Shown here in pieces: positions 14,326 through 17,249 of a DNA stretch of 17,249 nucleotides. The notes beneath the pieces are model-generated. The model did no database searches and was not told the origin of the DNA. It saw only the letters and a program-made list of their open reading frames with translations. The DNA comes from a bacterium. Its GTDB lineage: Bacteria > JAMCPX01. Numbering within the stretch: the stretch's first letter is position 1; the number at the start of each line of letters is the position of its first letter. The stretch covers positions 1 through 17,249 of the forward strand of contig DAHXOM010000197.1 of assembly GCA_027364825.1 (NCBI GenBank). Reading direction: 5' to 3'. The position numbers and the translations under genes are program-made.

Positions 14326-14360
14326 CCCCTCTAACAAGAGGGGCGCAGGGGTGTGTAAAC
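14326..14360. repeat. Degenerate dispersed palindromic repeat, copy 2
   Basis: Perfect hairpin CCCCTCT-AACA-AGAGGGG (14326-14343) followed by GGGGTGTGTAAAC (14348-14360). The same hairpin-plus-13-mer order is at 9661-9695. A further small palindrome TCCTTTTAGGAAAGGA lies just upstream, at about 14288-14303. Confidence 0.5.
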
Positions 14361-14415
14361 CTCCGTCATTCTTTTCAGTTCAAACAGACTTGTCCTTTTT
14401 TCCGGGGTTTGATAT

Positions 14416-14556
14416 ATGGAATTTATGTATGACCAACTTCCCAAAGAAGTATCAGAACTGATAGAACGGTTTGAAGCAAACCAAAAATCTTTTGTCCAAT
14501 GTAAAGTGCTACCCTCTTTTCCCTTTGTGTTTTATGAATATCTCGGGTGGATGTAA
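14416..14556 (+). pseudogene. Remnant resembling the N-terminus of a type IIG restriction-modification enzyme
   Basis: 46 codons. The front (YDQLPKEVSELIERFEANQK) and the end (PFVFYEYLGW) resemble the start of Eco57I-like type IIG enzymes, where a short helical segment runs on to a motif of the form F(I/V)NPFFEALGWDV. Between the two the usual YNE(A/T)QxRxEFI segment is missing or scrambled, and the frame stops right after LGW. The rest of the gene is absent. The match is from memory of the family, over a short stretch, so the call is tentative. Confidence 0.4.
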
Positions 14557-15250
14557 ACAGAGAAGCAGTATTTTCAATAAATACCTCCGCATTCTTTTCA
14601 TCGGATGTTTTGTTACAGTTATAGCAGCATGCCCAACTCCTATAATGTTTCCAAACTCCCTCAATCCGTCTAAAACATATAGTGCAGGTAAAGGCGAGGT
14701 TGGTGGCAGGCTTTCAGAAACATTAGGAGGAGATTTTAAGATTGGTATCACGGATGAGATTCAGGTGTCGGGTATTGCTTATCCTATAAATGATATACTT
14801 TCTTTAACTATGTATGAAGCCGGTATTCAAATTAACACATCCCCCCATGAAAAAGATAAATATTTGCACATATTTGGCATCGGTGCTGGTACCTATGTGC
14901 AAACAAAAACCGATGCAAGCGGCAATAACCAAACAAATTTTGTATATGAAGGCTATTATCCTGGCTTTACCTTGATAAATCATATATCTATAAACTTCCC
15001 GCTCAGGCTGTACGAATTTGAGGGGCGTTATAATTGTTTTGGAGACGGGTGTCCGCGTTCAATCGGAGCAGAACCATTGCAAAGATATCAGGGCGCTGCA
15101 TTCGTGTCTGAGATGGATTGGTGTTTTGATTGGACACATCTGGGTTTAAGGATCGCGTTGAGTGTTCCGATGCAGTTCTGGGAAAGTGCTAATCCGCAGC
15201 CTGTTATAATATTACCCTCTGCAGCCTATGCTATGTACTACAAGTGGTGA
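14534..15250 (+). CDS. Orphan lipoprotein, probably outer-membrane
   Basis: 238 residues from the ATG at 14534. A basic front (CKQRSSIFNKYLR) leads to a hydrophobic core ILFIGCFVTVIAAC, with AAC at residues 31-33 region as a lipobox-like cleavage site followed by PTPIMFPNS. The mature part is Gly- and aromatic-rich with alternating strands (FGIGAGTYVQTKT, YYPGFTLINHISINFPLRLY) and ends YAMYYKW, with a terminal aromatic as in many outer-membrane barrels. Two cysteines lie close together (NCFGDGC). I do not recognise the family. No ribosome site precedes the ATG, and the start lies inside the restriction-enzyme remnant, so the true start is uncertain. It is flanked by toxin-antitoxin pairs and is probably an acquired gene. 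Confidence 0.6.
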   Translation: MNISGGCKQRSSIFNKYLRILFIGCFVTVIAACPTPIMFPNSLNPSKTYSAGKGEVGGRLSETLGGDFKIGITDEIQVSGIAYPINDILSLTMYEAGIQINTSPHEKDKYLHIFGIGAGTYVQTKTDASGNNQTNFVYEGYYPGFTLINHISINFPLRLYEFEGRYNCFGDGCPRSIGAEPLQRYQGAAFVSEMDWCFDWTHLGLRIALSVPMQFWESANPQPVIILPSAAYAMYYKW

Positions 15251-15285
15251 TATAGACGGATTACTATCCCTCATTTCTTTACACT

Positions 15286-15309
15286 CCCTGTTACAAGATC
15301 CCACGTCGA
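15286..15309. repeat. 24-bp dispersed repeat, right copy
   Basis: CCCTGTTACAAGATCCCACG followed by TCGA; 21 of 24 positions equal the copy at 11223-11246, same orientation. Confidence 0.5.
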
Positions 15310-15415
15310 GTCTGGCCAGCATACTAATCATCCATAAAGGGGAAATCTACATTTACCCTCTTTTGCTCCTGTATTGGCCTTTTGGCTTTTGATAAATCAA
15401 GGCCATCCCGTACAA

Positions 15416-15443
15416 TTGACATAACCATCATAATTGCTATAAT
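15416..15443 (+). promoter_or_regulatory. Promoter of the Phd/PIN pair
   Basis: A perfect TTGACA (15416-15421) and perfect TATAAT (15438-15443) are 16 nt apart. AAAGGAG (15450-15456) and the ATG at 15463 follow. TAATTGCTATAATTATA around the -10 box is nearly palindromic and a plausible site for antitoxin autorepression. Confidence 0.65.
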
Positions 15444-15462
15444 TATATCAAAGGAGACGATT

Positions 15463-15735
15463 ATGGCAAAGGAACTGACTGCCCTGACGGTAAGGGGAAA
15501 TCTTGGTGGAATACTTGAAGAGGTATATTACCGGGGACAGGAATTTATAATCAAACGCGGCAAAAAGCCGATGGCCGTGCTGGTTTCTGTAGAAGAATTC
15601 GAAAATTTCAAAAAACAAAGGGATACCGATATGGCACTTTTCGATAAAATCAGATCAAAGACAAAGGCTCACCCTTCGACCAGGATAAAGGATGACGTCG
15701 ACGAGGCTGTAAAGGCGGTCCGCAAGGGTGCATAG
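15463..15735 (+). CDS. Phd/YefM-family antitoxin
   Basis: 90 residues. Seen: ALTVRGNLGGILEEVYYRGQ (7-26) and FIIKRGKKPMAVLVSVEEFE (28-47), the standard Phd/YefM DNA-binding fold, then a charged tail that would bind the toxin. The start at 15463 is chosen because AAAGGAG lies 6 nt upstream; the open frame reaches back to 15382 across the promoter and is not used. Its end overlaps the PIN toxin gene by 8 nt. It presumably represses the promoter at 15416-15443. Confidence 0.85.
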   Translation: MAKELTALTVRGNLGGILEEVYYRGQEFIIKRGKKPMAVLVSVEEFENFKKQRDTDMALFDKIRSKTKAHPSTRIKDDVDEAVKAVRKGA

Positions 15736-16159
15736 GGTTGTTATAGACACCAATGTCCTCATAAGCGGTATTATACAACAGAGCGGGTTTCCGTTCAGGG
15801 TTGTAAAGATGTGGGAAACCGCATCCGTGGTATTGATAACATCGTCTGCAACAATAGAAGAGGCAGAAAGAGTTTTAAACTATCCCAAGATAAAAAACCG
15901 CTATAAATTGACAGGGGATGATATAAAGCATGTAATCTCAAACCTGATAAGGTACTCTGTTTTTTCCGGGAATCTTCCGGGACTTAACATTATAAAAGAA
16001 GACCCGGAAGACAATTATGTCCTTGCAACGGCTGTCGCCGGAAAAGCCGACTATATCATTTCCGGGGACAAACATCTGTTGGATTTAAATATCTTCAGAG
16101 GGATAGCGGTTGTAACTCCAAAGGAATTCTGCGAAATAATGGAAGGTAAACGGAAATAA
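15728..16159 (+). CDS. PIN-domain toxin (COG1569 type)
   Basis: 143 residues beginning with GTG at 15728 inside the antitoxin gene. PIN toxins are metal-dependent RNases. The acidic residues are in place: D7 (VVIDTNVLISG), E44/E45 (SATIEEAERVL), D95 (DPEDNYVLATA) and D114 (ISGDKHLLDL). The length and the ending (VVTPKEFCEIM) match the group annotated as PIN-family putative toxin component. Co-transcription with the Phd antitoxin is evident from the overlap. Confidence 0.88.
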   Translation: MHRVVIDTNVLISGIIQQSGFPFRVVKMWETASVVLITSSATIEEAERVLNYPKIKNRYKLTGDDIKHVISNLIRYSVFSGNLPGLNIIKEDPEDNYVLATAVAGKADYIISGDKHLLDLNIFRGIAVVTPKEFCEIMEGKRK

Positions 16160-16219
16160 ATCAAACCAAAGGAACCGGGAGGACGGGCACCGGCCGACAG
16201 TGCCCAGGGTAAAAAGCAG

Positions 16220-17044
16220 ATGATAATCGATTCGCACGTACATCTTTTTCCGGACAGGCTTTTCGACGCAATCTGGAAATGGTTCGACACATTCGCATGG
16301 GAAGTAAAGTATAAGCTTTACGCCCCTGCATGTATCGACCGGCTGAAAAATGCCGGCATTGACATGGCTGTTATTTATAACTATGCCCACAAGCCGGATC
16401 TATCGGGACACCTGAACGAGTGGAGCTACGAGCTGAAACAGGCCCATGACAATCTCATTGTGTTCGGAACAGCGCACCCGGACGATAATGATCTGAAGCA
16501 CGTGCTGGACACGGCACTCAAGACCTACGACCTCTCCGGCATAAAACTGCACGCCCATGTCCTCGGGAGGTCGCCCGACCACGAAAGCTACTTCCCCATC
16601 TATGAGCAGGTCTGCAAGCACAACAAGGTACTGACCATCCACGCAGGCACAGGCCCGGGCCTTGCGGGTTACGCCGCATCGACAAAAGAGATAAGCGGCG
16701 TGGATAAAATTTACGGGTTTATGAAACGGTTCCCGGAGATGACCTGCATTGTGCCGCATTTCGGCGCAGACGAATACGACGAATTTTTCGATCTCATGTC
16801 CTCGTTCAAGAACCTGTGGACCGACAACACCATGGCCCTGTCCGGACACTTCGAAAAGGCACCCCGCACGGATTCCATCATAAAATACCAGGACAGGATA
16901 TTGTACGGCACTGATTTTCCCAATATACCCTACGATATGATGACCGAGGTCAAAGCGATCAAAGCGCTCAATCTCGGGAAAGAGATCGAGGACAAAATAT
17001 TCTACAAAAATGCGAAAAGGCTTTTCCTGAAAACCGGAGGATAA
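16220..17044 (+). CDS. Metal-dependent amidohydrolase (amidohydrolase 2 family)
   Basis: 274 residues, a TIM-barrel hydrolase of the PF04909-like group, which includes decarboxylases and lactonases of ring-cleavage compounds. Metal ligands: H6 and H8 (DSHVHLFP), H141 (LTIHAGTG), H180 (CIVPHFGADE) and D232 (LYGTDFPNIP). The KLHAH stretch at 109-113 occupies the family position between strands. The substrate is not evident. AGGG lies some 10 nt before the ATG, a weak site; a small hairpin GGGCAC/GTGCCC is at 16185-16205. It follows the PIN gene by 60 nt but is of different character (GC-richer, housekeeping-like), so it probably marks the end of the accessory island. It converges on anmK. Confidence 0.85.
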   Translation: MIIDSHVHLFPDRLFDAIWKWFDTFAWEVKYKLYAPACIDRLKNAGIDMAVIYNYAHKPDLSGHLNEWSYELKQAHDNLIVFGTAHPDDNDLKHVLDTALKTYDLSGIKLHAHVLGRSPDHESYFPIYEQVCKHNKVLTIHAGTGPGLAGYAASTKEISGVDKIYGFMKRFPEMTCIVPHFGADEYDEFFDLMSSFKNLWTDNTMALSGHFEKAPRTDSIIKYQDRILYGTDFPNIPYDMMTEVKAIKALNLGKEIEDKIFYKNAKRLFLKTGG

Positions 17045-17051
17045 TCCGCTC

Positions 17052-17249
17052 TCACGGATAATAGATCCCGCCCGGAACAAATGCGGTTGACGATCCTGTT
17101 ATGTTTCTGAAGCTTACCGGTATCCTGTTGAACCCGAGATAACCGAGGTATGCAAACAACAGCGGCTCAATCGCATAGGCATTATAGCCGAGGTCTTCCG
17201 CTGTTTTGACATCCGCACCGCGCACCAGCCCGGACAGTTGCCCTATGAT
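17052..17249 (-). CDS. anmK: Anhydro-N-acetylmuramic acid kinase, C-terminal end (partial)
   Basis: The last 65 residues of a minus-strand gene whose start lies beyond the window. AnmK phosphorylates and opens 1,6-anhydro-MurNAc during cell-wall recycling. The tail shows the family ending: a helix of the form AIEPLLFAYLGYLGFNRIP, then NITGSSTAFVPGGIYYP and the stop. In known AnmK proteins this reads (A/E)AxAFAxLAY..L.GRPxNLPxxTGA, so the fit is good though the last loop differs. Only 7 bp separate it from the convergent amidohydrolase. Confidence 0.72.
   Translation of the reverse strand: MIGQLSGLVRGADVKTAEDLGYNAYAIEPLLFAYLGYLGFNRIPVSFRNITGSSTAFVPGGIYYP

Noticed and set aside
1..17249. tRNA, rRNA and riboswitch signals
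   Set aside because: No cloverleaf with a conserved TTCGAATC-type arm, no rRNA sequence and no recognisable riboswitch core were seen by eye in the gaps.

Overview
The window looks like a piece of a Gram-negative bacterial chromosome, most likely from a deltaproteobacterial (Desulfobacterota-type) or related lineage. This rests on family content: a TPR plus roadblock pair, pepQ-accB-accC order, a TIGR02265-like protein, many short-chain dehydrogenases, and REP-like palindromes of the GTCATTCC/GTCATGCTG type. No 16S or other taxonomic marker is present, so this is an inference.

Layout. (1) 47-1974, minus strand: a GC-rich two-gene unit with an SDR dehydrogenase followed 2 nt later by a polytopic ERG4/ERG24-type sterol reductase. 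(2) 2161-7675, plus strand: a tightly packed six-gene operon encoding a TPR protein with a long Pro/Glu-rich linker, a roadblock/LC7 protein, an M24 (Xaa-Pro) peptidase, AccB, AccC and a LipM-type octanoyltransferase. AccB and AccC form the biotin carboxylase half of acetyl-CoA carboxylase; LipM supplies octanoyl groups for lipoyl cofactors. (3) 7695-7880: a non-coding inverted-repeat element between convergent units. (4) 7896-10894, minus strand: two SDR genes behind one clear promoter, then a TIGR02265-like protein and a small cupin, each with its own strong Shine-Dalgarno sequence. (5) 10895-16159: an accessory, AT-richer island with nested palindromic repeats, a complete IS4-family insertion sequence with 18-bp terminal repeats and a 9-bp target duplication, three toxin-antitoxin type gene pairs (DUF4258/YgiT-type, RelE/Phd, Phd/PIN), a short remnant that resembles the N-terminus of a type IIG restriction-modification enzyme, and an orphan lipoprotein. 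(6) 16220-17249: a metal-dependent amidohydrolase and, convergent to it, the C-terminal end of anmK (anhydro-N-acetylmuramic acid kinase), cut by the window edge.

The first 10.9 kb and the last 1.1 kb read as ordinary chromosome. The middle 5 kb reads as a place where mobile and addictive genes accumulate. The clearest event is the IS4 insertion exactly between a recognisable promoter and the ribosome binding site of the DUF4258/YgiT pair. I saw no tRNA, rRNA or CRISPR array, and nothing that I can defend as a wholly new biological system. The most unusual gene associations are the sterol-reductase/SDR pair and the TPR-roadblock pair at the head of the accBC-lipM operon.
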